Assembly: GCA_963837815.1 (NCBI GenBank)
Contig: CAWIOS010000013.1
Location: 620,001 to 684,000, forward strand
Length of the DNA stretch: 64,000 nt
Reading direction: 5' to 3'
DNA from: Fen-1273 sp963837815
GTDB lineage: Bacteria; Bacteroidota; Ignavibacteria; UBA10030; UBA6906
Positions within the stretch are counted from its first letter, which is position 1; the number at the start of each line of letters is the position of its first letter. Position numbers and translations under genes: made by a program. The notes beneath the pieces are model-generated. The model saw nothing but the letters and a program-made list of their open reading frames with translations. It searched no databases and was not told the origin of the DNA. Below, in pieces: positions 1-10,927 of this stretch.

Positions 1-1006
1 AGCGGTAGTAATCGTGGTACGCCTCCGACCCGAATATGAACGCGTGGACCAGGGGGGTCCGGAAGAAGAGGTTCTGCATCCCCCTGAGCGGCCCGAACCA
101 GGCGAGGTTCCCGAACAGGCTGACACCGTTGTTTCCCACGGTGAACCCCCACGATTCCCCCGCAACGTCGTCGCCGACGATTTCGATGTCCCGGGTGTCC
201 CCGGTGCCCAGTCCGTCGTCGTGCGCGATCCGGATGTACCCGATGGAAAGAGGATCGAACCCCATCATCTTTGCTGCGACCGCGTCAATGGCGACCTGGT
301 CGGCGCTCGCAAGGATCAGGTTCTTGACGACGGGGATCATCGTGCGAGGGCCCGGCCCGTTGCCTGCCGTCGTCCCGTCCATGACCGCGAATATCCCCGG
401 GTGGATCTCTTTCTGGATGGCGAGAAGGTCCGCGAGCGTCTCGTGTATCCAGGAGTGCGTGTAGTGCCGCCTCGTGTTGAGAAGCCCGCCAAAAGCGTTT
501 TTCATCGCTCCCGTTGTCGTCGTGTAGATATGGCACTTGACGGTCGGCAGGTGGACGATGTTCTTCCCCTCGAAATAGTCCGGGATCCGTATTCCGTCCG
601 GGAATATCCTGTCGAGCACGTGCATCGACGCCTTCGGCCTGTACGTAACCCACGTCATGTCCCCTTCCTGGAAATTGAACCGGACGGGGATCCCGTATTT
701 CCGGAAGAGGGGCACGTAGTGGTTCAGATCCTCCCCTTTAAACGCGTCGGTGACGACGGTCTTGTTCTGGACGCAGGCGATGTCATCGAACCCCGCCTTC
801 CTGAGTGCAAGGATCGTCCCCTCCATCTGCCAGGGTGTGGTGTTCGCTCCCGGGAACGGGAAATGCCATGAGATATTGTCCTTCAGAATTGTCGTCGCAC
901 CCCTGCGCAGCACGGAGTGCATCCCCGCAATGTCGGTCAGCCGCTGGTAGTCCTCAAGGACGGTCTCAGGAGAGGTCCTGAGAACGGCGACACGGGATCT
1001 GGCCAT
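1..1006 (-). CDS. DUF362 domain protein (3' end cut by window edge)
   Basis: The reading frame is open from an ATG at 1006 down to base 1, about 335 codons, so the C-terminus is missing. An AGGAG sits seven bases before the ATG. The segment VKCHIYTTTTGAMKNAFGG, followed by a His-rich stretch and MDGTTAGNGPGPR, matches the conserved core of the DUF362 family (Pfam PF04015). Some members of that family carry ferredoxin domains, but none is visible in the part present and the family's biochemical role is not settled. There is no signal peptide, so a cytoplasmic protein is likely. It lies 58 bases downstream of the acyl-CoA mutase gene and probably closes the purF-to-mutase transcription unit. 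Family assignment is fairly sure; function is unknown. Confidence 0.75.
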   Translation of the reverse strand, partial: MARSRVAVLRTSPETVLEDYQRLTDIAGMHSVLRRGATTILKDNISWHFPFPGANTTPWQMEGTILALRKAGFDDIACVQNKTVVTDAFKGEDLNHYVPLFRKYGIPVRFNFQEGDMTWVTYRPKASMHVLDRIFPDGIRIPDYFEGKNIVHLPTVKCHIYTTTTGAMKNAFGGLLNTRRHYTHSWIHETLADLLAIQKEIHPGIFAVMDGTTAGNGPGPRTMIPVVKNLILASADQVAIDAVAAKMMGFDPLSIGYIRIAHDDGLGTGDTRDIEIVGDDVAGESWGFTVGNNGVSLFGNLAWFGPLRGMQNLFFRTPLVHAFIFGSEAYHDYYR

Positions 1007-1064
1007 TGATGCTCCTGTATGTGGATGTCAGGATGTGATTGCCGGCGTTCGCCGCAATCCCCGC

Positions 1065-2726
<1,662 letters not shown>

Positions 2727-2796
2727 GCCCTCTCCCTCCCCGTGATGAATGCCGGTGACATTCCCGCGCGTAAAATCGGAAATTGCGTCCTCTTCT

Positions 2797-4671
2797 TCAA
2801 GATGTGCGGCCGAACCGCCTGTCGAGCTCCTCGATTGAAATCCGGAGCACAATCGGGCGTCCGTGCGGGCACACGTACGGCATGCGTGTGGCAAAAAGCT
2901 GATCGATGAGCGAACGCATTTCCGCTTCCGTCAGGCTGTCACCCGCCTTGACCGCCGACTTGCAGGAGTAGGATTTTGCTATGTTGTCCCGCACCTGCGT
3001 CGGGTCGTTCTGCCTGTACTCCTTGTAGAGACCGAGCATCTCCTCGACGATCGTCCCTTCGCTTCCGGGACGGGCGTCAGGGGGGACCCCCTCGATCACC
3101 ACGGTGTTCTTTCCGAACGGCTTGATGTCAAAACCGAGCACGTCGAATTCCGGGAGAAGCTCCGCCAGGAGCGCGTAATCGGCGGCGGAGAGCTCGAGCG
3201 TGACGGGAAAGAGGAGCTGCTGCGTGCTCCTGAGGTTCGTGGAGAACCTGTTGAGCGCTTTTTCGTACAGCACGCGCTCGTGCGCCACGTGCTGATCGAC
3301 GATGAGGAGCCCGTTCTTGATCTGGGAGAGTATGTACTTGTTGTGGAGCTGCCAGATGAGCGTCGAACCGCCCGGTTCGGGCCGTGCGCCGTCGTGCGGG
3401 AGCAGAGCGCCCGGGATTCCGGAAAGAAGTCCGCTGTTCCCACCACGCTCCCCCGGCGTTTCAAGCAGTCGTGCCGCAATGGCGGCCCCTTCCGCCACCC
3501 CCGGGGAAGGGACGAATGGAAGAATCTCGCCCGTCCTTGTGTCAATCTCTCCCCGCTCGGGAAAATTCCAGAGCGTGCCGGTGCCGCCCGCGGGCCACGC
3601 ATGCTGGCGGAGCGTAAACCGCGTGGCGACCGTTCCGGGCTCTCTGCCGCCGTCCTGGATTGTGAGCGCGGGGACCGCGTCCGCACTTCCGAGCGCGCGC
3701 CGGGCGACGGACGAGACGATCCGGTAGATCGACTGCTCGTCCTCGAACTTCGCTTCGAGCTTGGACGGGTGGACGTTCACGTCCACCCTTTTCGTGTCCA
3801 CGTCGAGAAAGAGGAGGAAGAACGGGAACGTCCCCTTGTCCAGAAGGTGCTCGTAGGCCGACGTGACGGCGTGCGCAATCGTGCGGTTCACAATGTAGCG
3901 CCCGTTCAGGAAGATGTACTGCCCCTGCCTTGTCCGGGCGCCGAACGCAGGTTTGCCGATGAACCCGCGCAGGGAGACCGCCGGGGAGTTGTCCTCCACG
4001 GGAATCAGCCCCTCGTAGCGCCGTTCCCCGAGCACGTCGGACAGCCGCTGCATCACCGGGGCCGGCTTCAAGTTGAATACCGTATCCTCGTCGTTGATGA
4101 AATGGAGCGCGATGTCCGGCCTGCTTATCGCGATCCGCTGCACCTCGTCGTATACGTGACGGAACTCTGTCCCGGCGCTCTTCAGAAACTTTCTCCTGGC
4201 GGGGACATTGTAGAAGAGATTCTGGACCACGAACGTCGTTCCCGGCTCTCTCCCTTCGCGGGAGAGTGCCGGAGCGCCGCCCCCTTCCACGTTCACGACG
4301 GCGGCGGACTCGTCCTCCCTCCGCCGGGTTTTCAGCGTGACGCGGGCGACCGCTGCGATCGATGCAAGCGCCTCACCGCGAAAGCCGAACGAGGAGAGCG
4401 ACTCGAGATCCTCAAACGAGGAGATCTTGCTCGTGGCGTGTCTCAGGAACGAGGTCCGGGCGTCCTCTTCGTCCATCCCGGTCCCGTTGTCCGTCACCTG
4501 AATGAGCGCGCGTCCGCCTTCCCTGACGACGACGAGGATTTCCGTTGCCCCCGCGTCGAGCGAGTTCTCGATGAGTTCCTTGACGACCGAGGAGGGACGC
4601 TGAATGACCTCTCCCGCTGCGATCTTGTTTGCGACATGGTCCGGAAGGACGGCGATCCTGCGGCTGGTCAT
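2797..4671 (-). CDS. mutL: DNA mismatch repair protein MutL
   Basis: A 624-residue MutL. The N-terminal GHKL ATPase has KELIENSLDAGA at 31-42, DNGTGM at 61-66 and FGFRGEALASI at 95-105. The C-terminal dimerisation/endonuclease domain carries DQHVAHERVLYE at 459-470 and CPHGRP from Cys601, so it belongs to the nicking type of MutL found in bacteria without MutH. The Ala of the usual DQHA(X)2E(X)4E motif is Val here, but the metal-binding acidic residues are kept. It couples MutS mismatch recognition to strand incision. The start ATG overlaps the ftsY stop by four bases (ATGA), which fixes the start and suggests translational coupling. Confidence 0.95.
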   Translation of the reverse strand: MTSRRIAVLPDHVANKIAAGEVIQRPSSVVKELIENSLDAGATEILVVVREGGRALIQVTDNGTGMDEEDARTSFLRHATSKISSFEDLESLSSFGFRGEALASIAAVARVTLKTRRREDESAAVVNVEGGGAPALSREGREPGTTFVVQNLFYNVPARRKFLKSAGTEFRHVYDEVQRIAISRPDIALHFINDEDTVFNLKPAPVMQRLSDVLGERRYEGLIPVEDNSPAVSLRGFIGKPAFGARTRQGQYIFLNGRYIVNRTIAHAVTSAYEHLLDKGTFPFFLLFLDVDTKRVDVNVHPSKLEAKFEDEQSIYRIVSSVARRALGSADAVPALTIQDGGREPGTVATRFTLRQHAWPAGGTGTLWNFPERGEIDTRTGEILPFVPSPGVAEGAAIAARLLETPGERGGNSGLLSGIPGALLPHDGARPEPGGSTLIWQLHNKYILSQIKNGLLIVDQHVAHERVLYEKALNRFSTNLRSTQQLLFPVTLELSAADYALLAELLPEFDVLGFDIKPFGKNTVVIEGVPPDARPGSEGTIVEEMLGLYKEYRQNDPTQVRDNIAKSYSCKSAVKAGDSLTEAEMRSLIDQLFATRMPYVCPHGRPIVLRISIEELDRRFGRTS

Positions 4672-5603
4672 GATGCAAACAGTGCCTCCACAAACGACGC
4701 GCGGTTGAACGGCTGGAGATCCCCGATCCCCTCGCCGACCCCGATGTATTTCACGGGGATGTTCAGCTCCCGTGAAATCGCAAGGACGATCCCCCCTTTT
4801 GCGGTGCCGTCCAGCTTCGTCAGAATCAGCCCCGTCACCCCCACGGAGGCCCCGAACTGCCTGGCCTGCTGGAGCCCGTTCTGTCCCGTGGAGGCATCGA
4901 GTGCAAGAAGCACCTCGTGCGGGGCCGCCGGATCGTGTTTCTGTATCACCCGCCGAATTTTCCGGAGTTCTTCCATGAGGTTGACTTTCGTATGGAGCCG
5001 TCCCGCCGTGTCGATGATCATTACGTCCGCCCCCCGCGACGCGGCGGCACGGACCGCGTCGAATGCGACGGCGGCGGGGTCCGCCCCGTGTTTCTGCTGT
5101 ATGAGCGCCGCCCCCGCCCGTTCCGCCCACACGCCGATCTGCTCGTTTGCCGCGGCGCGAAATGTGTCGGCGGCCGCGATCATCACCTTCTTCCCGGCGC
5201 GGACGTACTGGTATGCAAGCTTGCCGATCGACGTGGTCTTCCCGACGCCGTTGATCCCCACAACCATGATCACCCAGGGCCCGGCCCCGTCGAGCGCAAA
5301 CGGGTCGGCCGTCGGGGCCCCGTTCCCCGCAAAGAGCCGGGCGATTTCCTCCTTCAGGAGGGGGAGCAGCCCCGACGTTCCCGGGAGCCCTTCACGCTGT
5401 ACACGTTCCCGTATCGCGGCGATGACCTCGGTGGCGGTCGCGGTCCCGATGTCCGCCCCGAGGAGAATCTCCTCGAGGCCTTCGAGCGTCCCGGCGTCAA
5501 TTGCATCCCTCGTGCTGACAAGTCGCACGACCTTGCCGACAATCCCCTCGCGCGTCCTCGTCAGCGTTTCCCTGAGCTTCTGTATGTTGTCAAAGAGTCC
5601 CAT
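4668..5603 (-). CDS. ftsY: Signal recognition particle receptor FtsY
   Basis: A 311-residue SRP GTPase that receives SRP-ribosome complexes at the membrane. The N domain is helical (about 1-100). The G domain has the P-loop GINGVGKT at 116-123, then DTFRAA, DTAGRLHT and TKLDGTAKGG, all typical of FtsY. The long acidic A domain of E. coli FtsY is absent, as in many bacteria, so membrane targeting probably relies on the N-terminal amphipathic helix. It overlaps mutL by four bases and lies six bases after pgsA, inside the purF-pgsA-ftsY-mutL run. Confidence 0.96.
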   Translation of the reverse strand: MGLFDNIQKLRETLTRTREGIVGKVVRLVSTRDAIDAGTLEGLEEILLGADIGTATATEVIAAIRERVQREGLPGTSGLLPLLKEEIARLFAGNGAPTADPFALDGAGPWVIMVVGINGVGKTTSIGKLAYQYVRAGKKVMIAAADTFRAAANEQIGVWAERAGAALIQQKHGADPAAVAFDAVRAAASRGADVMIIDTAGRLHTKVNLMEELRKIRRVIQKHDPAAPHEVLLALDASTGQNGLQQARQFGASVGVTGLILTKLDGTAKGGIVLAISRELNIPVKYIGVGEGIGDLQPFNRASFVEALFAS

Positions 5604-5609
5604 GCGGGC

Positions 5610-6155
5610 TCAGGCCCGAGCCTCCCGGACTGCACCGAGAAACCGGGCGACGTACAGGACGAACGACACGAGAAGCCCCGCGGTGCACGCCGCCAGGAGT
5701 ATCCACCGCGCTTCAGGCAGCACGTTCATCAGGAAGACGAGTATCGTGAACGCGATGAGCGTGGCCGTCCATTTTCCGGCGAGATTCGACGGGAGAACGA
5801 CGCCCCGGTTGGACTTGAGGTACATGCCTCCGGCCAGGATCAGGAGGTCCCGCCCCAGAAGAGCCGCCACAAACCAGAAGGGGATGTCCCCGAGGTTCAG
5901 GAGAACGAGCGACATGACGGCGACGCAGATCTTGTCCGCGAGCGGATCGAGGATCCTGCCCCACTCGGTCACCTCATCCCGCCGCCGCGCGATGTCGCCG
6001 TCGAGCTTGTCGGTGAGCGCCCCGAGGAGGAGAATTCCGACGGCCCAGGAGCGGAGCGGCGCCGCGGGGAGAAGCATGACCAGGGCAAATGGAATCGACA
6101 GAAGGGCGCGGAATATGCTCAGCAGGTTGGAAACGGTAAGGAACTCACGCTTCAT
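5610..6155 (-). CDS. pgsA: CDP-diacylglycerol-glycerol-3-phosphate 3-phosphatidyltransferase
   Basis: A 181-residue integral membrane CDP-alcohol phosphotransferase. The family signature D(x2)DG(x2)AR(x8)G(x3)D(x3)D is complete: Asp49, Asp52, Gly53, Ala56, Arg57, Gly66, Asp70 and Asp74. Several hydrophobic helices follow. It makes phosphatidylglycerol phosphate, the committed step to PG and cardiolipin. Other CDP-alcohol transferases share this motif, but length and position next to ftsY favour PgsA. The 5' end overlaps the purF 3' end by 11 bases. Confidence 0.88.
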   Translation of the reverse strand: MKREFLTVSNLLSIFRALLSIPFALVMLLPAAPLRSWAVGILLLGALTDKLDGDIARRRDEVTEWGRILDPLADKICVAVMSLVLLNLGDIPFWFVAALLGRDLLILAGGMYLKSNRGVVLPSNLAGKWTATLIAFTILVFLMNVLPEARWILLAACTAGLLVSFVLYVARFLGAVREARA

Positions 6156-7635
6156 GCTCTTCTTTCGACTGGTTCGCGTCGATGGGAACCGGGTAGCGGC
6201 CGCTGAAGCAGGCGGAGCAGTAATGTTCCCCGTGTTCCCGGGGGGCGGACTCCAGAAGATCGTCGATCGTCAGGTAGCCGATCGAATCGACGCCGAGCTC
6301 CTTTCCGATCTTCTCGACGTCCCCTCCGCACTTGTTGGCGATCAGCTCTTTCGGGGTCGGGAAATCCATCCCGTAGTAGCACGGGTGCATGATCGGCGGC
6401 GACGTGACGCGGAAGTGGACCTCCTTCGGTCCCGCCTGCCGCACGAGCTGGACGAGCTGCCGGGAGGTGGTCCCCCGCACGATCGAATCGTCGACGATCA
6501 CGACGACCTTGTCCTTGAGAACGCCCTTTACCGTGTTGAACTTCGTCTTCACCTTGTTCTCGCGGACGAACTGGTCGGGCTGTATGAACGTCCTGCCGAT
6601 ATAGTGGCTCCGGATGAGGCCGATTTCCAGTTTTGCCTTTCCCCCGAGCTTGTTTGTTTCCTGGACGTATCCCATCGTGGCCGTGTTGCTCGAGTCGGGC
6701 ACGTTGATGACGATGACCTTGTCGTCCGGGCTCTTCGCCGGGACGGGTCTCGAACGGGCGAGATTCTTCCCGAGCTTCCGCCTCACCTTGTCGACGCTGT
6801 GGCCGAACACCCGGCTGTCCGGGCGGGAGAAATAGATGTACTCGAAGATGCAGTGGTGCGGCTGCGCCGGTCGGTCGTCGATCCGCAGGGACGTCACCTC
6901 GCCCGACTCCAGGCTCGACCGGTCGATGACGACGATCTCCCCGGGCTGCACGTCGCGGATGTACTCCGCGTCCATGATGTCGAAACCGACCGTCTCGGAA
7001 GCGATGACGAACGCGTTGTCTTTTTTCCCGAGCGCGAGCGGACGGAACCCCGCGTGATCGCGCGCGGCAATGAGCGCGGTGTCGGTCAGTATCACGATGG
7101 AGAACGCCCCCCGGACGGCCGCAATCGCGTCACGGATCTGGTCGATCTGGCGCTGGTGGGGGCTCCGGGCGATGAGGTGCAGTATCACCTCCGTATCGGA
7201 GGTTGTCTGAAAAATCGTCCCCGCATCCTGCAGCTTCTTCCGGATCTCGCGGAAATTCGTCAGATTCCCGTTGTGGGCAATGGCGATATTGCCCCCTTTG
7301 TACATCACGGTGAACGGCTGGATGTTGGCCTTGTTGTTGGAGGCCCCGGCGGTGGAGTAGCGGTTGTGGCCGATCGCGCTGGATCCCTTCAGCACGTCGA
7401 TGAGAAGCCTGTCCTGGCGGTAGACGTCGTCGACTAGACCGAAGTCCTTGTGGACATGAAAGCGGGTCTTTCCGGGCGCTCCGTCACTGTCCGCGGTGAC
7501 GATGCCCGATCCTTCCTGGCCCCGGTGCTGCTGGGCGATGAGTCCGAAATATGTCAGTTGGGCTGCGGCCGGCGATCCGAAAATTCCGAAGACCGCACAG
7601 TGGCAATGGGGCTTGTCGATCTCGCTTGTGCTCAT
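6145..7635 (-). CDS. purF: Amidophosphoribosyltransferase (glutamine PRPP amidotransferase)
   Basis: A 496-residue PurF catalysing the first step of purine synthesis. The N-terminal glutaminase has the nucleophile at Cys13 (CAVFGIFG), so a 12-residue propeptide must be removed, as in the Bacillus-type enzyme. AQQHRGQEGSG and SAIGHNRYST are glutaminase motifs. The PRTase domain carries VVIVDDSIVRGTT, and the C-terminal CSACFSGRY holds cysteines of a 4Fe-4S cluster, again Bacillus-type. A promoter lies at 7669-7697, about 27 bases upstream of the ATG. It overlaps pgsA by 11 bases. Confidence 0.96.
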   Translation of the reverse strand: MSTSEIDKPHCHCAVFGIFGSPAAAQLTYFGLIAQQHRGQEGSGIVTADSDGAPGKTRFHVHKDFGLVDDVYRQDRLLIDVLKGSSAIGHNRYSTAGASNNKANIQPFTVMYKGGNIAIAHNGNLTNFREIRKKLQDAGTIFQTTSDTEVILHLIARSPHQRQIDQIRDAIAAVRGAFSIVILTDTALIAARDHAGFRPLALGKKDNAFVIASETVGFDIMDAEYIRDVQPGEIVVIDRSSLESGEVTSLRIDDRPAQPHHCIFEYIYFSRPDSRVFGHSVDKVRRKLGKNLARSRPVPAKSPDDKVIVINVPDSSNTATMGYVQETNKLGGKAKLEIGLIRSHYIGRTFIQPDQFVRENKVKTKFNTVKGVLKDKVVVIVDDSIVRGTTSRQLVQLVRQAGPKEVHFRVTSPPIMHPCYYGMDFPTPKELIANKCGGDVEKIGKELGVDSIGYLTIDDLLESAPREHGEHYCSACFSGRYPVPIDANQSKEEHEA

Positions 7636-7668
7636 TCCCTCGCTGTCAAAAGAATCCTCACAGCCTCA

Positions 7669-7697
7669 AATATACGATTCCCGCCGCGAATTTCCAA
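7669..7697 (-). promoter_or_regulatory. Sigma70-type promoter for purF
   Basis: On the minus strand a -35 box TTGGAA (7692-7697) and a -10 box TATATT (7669-7674) are separated by exactly 17 bases. The predicted start is near 7662, giving a 5' UTR of roughly 27 bases before the purF ATG. The same -10 sequence and spacing recur at the asnS, btuB and trp promoters in this window. Confidence 0.6.
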
Positions 7698-7730
7698 CAC
7701 CGCGGGAGGCGGGATGTGCGGCACGCCGCC

Positions 7731-9332
7731 TCATTCATCGATGACGGAATCGCGGAGGAAGTTCACGTCGTCGCGCTGTCGGTAATCCGTCGTGACGTGG
7801 AGGCCGCGGCTTTCCTTCCTCTTCATCGCGCACCGGATGATCAGCTCCGCGCAGAGCGCGATGTTCCGGAGTTCGATCAGCCCTTCCGTCACCTTCGTCT
7901 TCTTGTAGAACCCCTCGACTTCGTGGCGGATCAGGTCCATGCGCCTCCCGGCGCGTTCGAGCCGGAGATCGGACCGGACGATCCCCACGTAGTCCCACAT
8001 GATCTGCTGGATCTCGCGGCGGTTGTGGAGGATGAGTATCCACTCTTCGCTGTTGAACGTCCCCGTGTCGTCCCATTCCCGGACTGCCGGGACCGGGGAA
8101 GTCCGGCCGCGGAGGTATTCCGCGGAGGAGCGCGCCGCCCTGTCCGAGAAGACCAGGGCTTCCAGAAGGGAATTGCTCGCAAGGCGGTTCGCTCCGTGCA
8201 CTCCCGTCATGCTCACCTCCCCGGAAGCATACAGCCCGTGGATGCTCGTCCGTCCCTCGATGTCCGTCACGACGCCGCCGCAGGAATAATGGGCGGCCGG
8301 GACGACCGGGATCGGCTCCTTCGTGATGTCAAGCTTGAACCGCGTCAGGCATGTTTCGTAGATATGCGGAAAATGTTCGCGCAGGTCGCCGGCCGGGAGG
8401 TGCCTGAGGTCCAGGAGGACGAAGTCGTCCCCCCTTTTTTTCAGCTCCGTGTCGATGGCGTAGGCGACAATGTCGCGGGGGGCGAGCGACTTCCTCTCGT
8501 CGTAGGCCTGCATGAATTCCTCGCCGTTGCGGGCCTTGAGAATGCCTCCGAAACCCCGGACCGCCTCGGAGATCAGGAACGAGGGACTCCCGGAGTTGAA
8601 GAGCGTCGTGGGGTGAAACTGTATGAACTCCATGTTCGCGATCCGGGCTCCCGCCCTGTACGCCATCGCAACCCCGTCACCGGTGGCGATCACCGGATTC
8701 GTCGTGTGGAGGTAGACGTGGCCGAGTCCCCCCGTCGACAGCATCACGACGCTCGCGGTAAACGTCTCCACACGCTTCCCGGCGGTGTCGAGGGCGTACG
8801 CCCCCCAGCAGTGGATGTTCTTCCTGTCGATGACCCGTTTTTCCGCGGTATGGTGTTCCGTGATGAGCTCGACCGCGACATGGTTCTCGAACGTCGTTAT
8901 GGCGGGGTTTTCGGAGACCGCCCGCAGAAGCGCCCGTTCGATTTCGCGCCCGGTGAGGTCGTTTGCATGAACGATCCGGTTCGTGGAGTGTCCCCCTTCC
9001 CTCCCCAGGTCGAGCGCCCCCCCTTTATGCGTGAACCGGACGCCCACGTCGATCAGCTCGCGGAGCCTCTCGGGTCCCTCCCGCACCATCACCTCCACCG
9101 CATCCCTGTGCGAAAGACCCATCCCCGTGGCGAGCGTGTCCTTCACGTGGAGATCAAACGAATCCACCGCGGACATGACCGCCGCGACCCCCCCCTGCGC
9201 GTAATTGGTGTTCGACTCCGCTTTTTCCTTTTTCGTGATGATCGCGACGGTCCCGACCCGGGCCGCCTTGAGCGCGTAGGAAAGCCCGGCGATACCGGTG
9301 CCGATGATGAGGAAATCGTATCGGTGTATCAT
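7731..9332 (-). CDS. nadB: L-aspartate oxidase
   Basis: A 533-residue flavoprotein that oxidises L-aspartate to iminoaspartate, the first step of de novo NAD synthesis; NadA (at 37.4 kb) takes the next step. The N-terminal IIGTGIAGLSYALKA is the dinucleotide-binding loop, and HSTNRIVHANDLTGREIE, MEFIQFHPTTL and PAAHYSCGGVVTD are family motifs shared with fumarate reductase flavoproteins. No fumarate reductase iron-sulfur subunit is adjacent, and the N-terminus and length fit NadB. It sits alone between purF and a porin-like gene. Confidence 0.95.
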   Translation of the reverse strand: MIHRYDFLIIGTGIAGLSYALKAARVGTVAIITKKEKAESNTNYAQGGVAAVMSAVDSFDLHVKDTLATGMGLSHRDAVEVMVREGPERLRELIDVGVRFTHKGGALDLGREGGHSTNRIVHANDLTGREIERALLRAVSENPAITTFENHVAVELITEHHTAEKRVIDRKNIHCWGAYALDTAGKRVETFTASVVMLSTGGLGHVYLHTTNPVIATGDGVAMAYRAGARIANMEFIQFHPTTLFNSGSPSFLISEAVRGFGGILKARNGEEFMQAYDERKSLAPRDIVAYAIDTELKKRGDDFVLLDLRHLPAGDLREHFPHIYETCLTRFKLDITKEPIPVVPAAHYSCGGVVTDIEGRTSIHGLYASGEVSMTGVHGANRLASNSLLEALVFSDRAARSSAEYLRGRTSPVPAVREWDDTGTFNSEEWILILHNRREIQQIMWDYVGIVRSDLRLERAGRRMDLIRHEVEGFYKKTKVTEGLIELRNIALCAELIIRCAMKRKESRGLHVTTDYRQRDDVNFLRDSVIDE

Positions 9333-9367
9333 GAGGCGCGGCCGGTTCTGTGATGAAACGTGGAATG

Positions 9368-9405
9368 AAAAGGGGCGGTCCCCCGTGTCGTGGAGCCGCC
9401 CCTCG
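9368..9405 (-). terminator. Intrinsic terminator after the porin-like gene
   Basis: On the minus strand GGGGCGG (9396-9402) pairs with CCGCCCC (9372-9378) and is followed by a short T run. It sits just after the stop codon of the gene ending at 9424 and before nadB. Confidence 0.65.
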
Positions 9406-9423
9406 AAGTCAGTCCCCGCCCGG

Positions 9424-10821
9424 TCAGTCGAAGCAGTAGCTTGCCGTGACGTAGCCGAACGTGTTGATGTTGTCCTGCGCCCCGATAAGCCCGAGGCCCC
9501 GCCGGATGGCTTCGTCGCTCACTGTACCGTCGAGCGCGAAGTTCCCGAACCGGAGGCCGAGTCCCAGCGTGACGAGACTGTTGTCCGTGCCGGAGTAGCT
9601 CCCGATGAGCACGTTGCTGTTTCCGGTCCAGGTATCGATGGTGGTCGTTGATCCGCCCGCAGGCCGCTCGATCTTCGTCCCGGTCGACTGGAATGTGCGG
9701 TAGTACCCCATGCGCCCCGTGAGCCAGTCAAGAAGCGTCCACTCAACGCCCATATTGATGACGGGGAACTCAGTCGCCGAGTTCGTCGTCGTGGTCGCCC
9801 CGATAATCGGCGGCGACTGGGGGGTGACTTCAGACTTGAGGTGAGACGTCTTGTAGCTCACCCCTCCCGCAAAATAGAAGTTTGAAATCTTGTATTCCAT
9901 GCCTGCGCCGACGGAGAGAAGCATTGCGGTCAGATTGACGCTTCCGTTGTACGCAACCCCGCCCGTCGGCGGGGCATCCTGCTTCGGCGATCCCGAAATG
10001 TTCCCGAATGCGACGTACGGTATAAAATTCACCTTGTTCGACATCTTGAGCTTCAGCCGCCCCTGGACCTGAATCTCGGTCGCTGACGCCGAATAATCGC
10101 CGGCGTTTGCAGGCGCTCCTGTCGCACTGGTTCCGTCTTCATTATCCGTGGCCTTGTCCATGCGAACGGCGCCGCTCGCGTCGAACGCCGATCCGCCCCC
10201 GAGGTCGAAGAGGATCCCGAGCCGGAGCCCGAACACGTCCGCGGAGAGCTCTGTCGATGAGCTCGCCGGCGGAACGGGGGCCGTCAGGTTCGTCGCATCG
10301 TTCTTCGCCCACCCGTAGAGTATCCCGGCACCCAGCGTGAATCCCCCCATGTCATACGTGCCGGTTACTTCGAATACGTCCACGGGACGAAGTCCGGTCT
10401 GCGCCGTCCTGAACTGTCCGACAAAGCTCGCGAGCTGATTTACCATCAGATTCGCCACCGAAGGATCGTAACTGAGCACGGTCCCGATGGTGAACTCTTT
10501 GCCGAAAGAGAAATTCGTCCCCGCAAACTGTTTGCCGTACCCGTTGTCGGCACCCGTCGTCCCCCCCGTGACCGCCCCTCCAGCGATGTTCATCCAGGCA
10601 TAGTTTTTATACATCTGCTGGTATGCGGGATTGAGAAGCATGATCGTCGGATCATCGTAGATGAACGGGTTAAGCGCAATGCTCTGACCGTATCCGCCCG
10701 GGGCGAGCGGACCCCCGCCGAGCGCCAGTTCACGCGCGAGTCCACCGGGATGCGCTCCTGCGAACAACGTGCCTGTAATCAACATGAATGCCATTGCGAT
10801 AGTAGCAATTCGCGTACTCAT
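9424..10821 (-). CDS. Putative outer membrane beta-barrel protein (porin-like)
   Basis: A 465-residue protein with an N-terminal signal peptide (about 22 residues, MSTRIATIAMAFMLITGTLF then AGA). The mature part is full of short alternating hydrophobic/polar strands with Gly, Thr, Asn and aromatic residues, the usual look of an outer membrane beta-barrel. It opens with a segment on NPAYQQMYKNYAWMNIAGG, as in surface barrels of this group, and ends in GYVTASYCFD. I do not recognise the exact family. The start at 10821 is supported by a near-perfect GGAGGAAAC before the ATG. A terminator follows at 9368-9405, so it is probably monocistronic. Confidence 0.7.
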   Translation of the reverse strand: MSTRIATIAMAFMLITGTLFAGAHPGGLARELALGGGPLAPGGYGQSIALNPFIYDDPTIMLLNPAYQQMYKNYAWMNIAGGAVTGGTTGADNGYGKQFAGTNFSFGKEFTIGTVLSYDPSVANLMVNQLASFVGQFRTAQTGLRPVDVFEVTGTYDMGGFTLGAGILYGWAKNDATNLTAPVPPASSSTELSADVFGLRLGILFDLGGGSAFDASGAVRMDKATDNEDGTSATGAPANAGDYSASATEIQVQGRLKLKMSNKVNFIPYVAFGNISGSPKQDAPPTGGVAYNGSVNLTAMLLSVGAGMEYKISNFYFAGGVSYKTSHLKSEVTPQSPPIIGATTTTNSATEFPVINMGVEWTLLDWLTGRMGYYRTFQSTGTKIERPAGGSTTTIDTWTGNSNVLIGSYSGTDNSLVTLGLGLRFGNFALDGTVSDEAIRRGLGLIGAQDNINTFGYVTASYCFD

Positions 10822-10927
10822 GTTTCCTCCTTGATTGTGATGTGAGCAGTGCAGCAAAGAATGGGAGGGGCACCCTGACCCTGACATGCCCCGGTAAATG
10901 CGAATATAAAAAAAGTGACTCCCCCAA

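Noticed and set aside
2863..7437. Very long open frame on the plus strand (over 1500 codons)
   Set aside because: It runs antisense through mutL, ftsY, pgsA and purF, has no recognisable domain and reflects the GC-rich codon bias of those genes.
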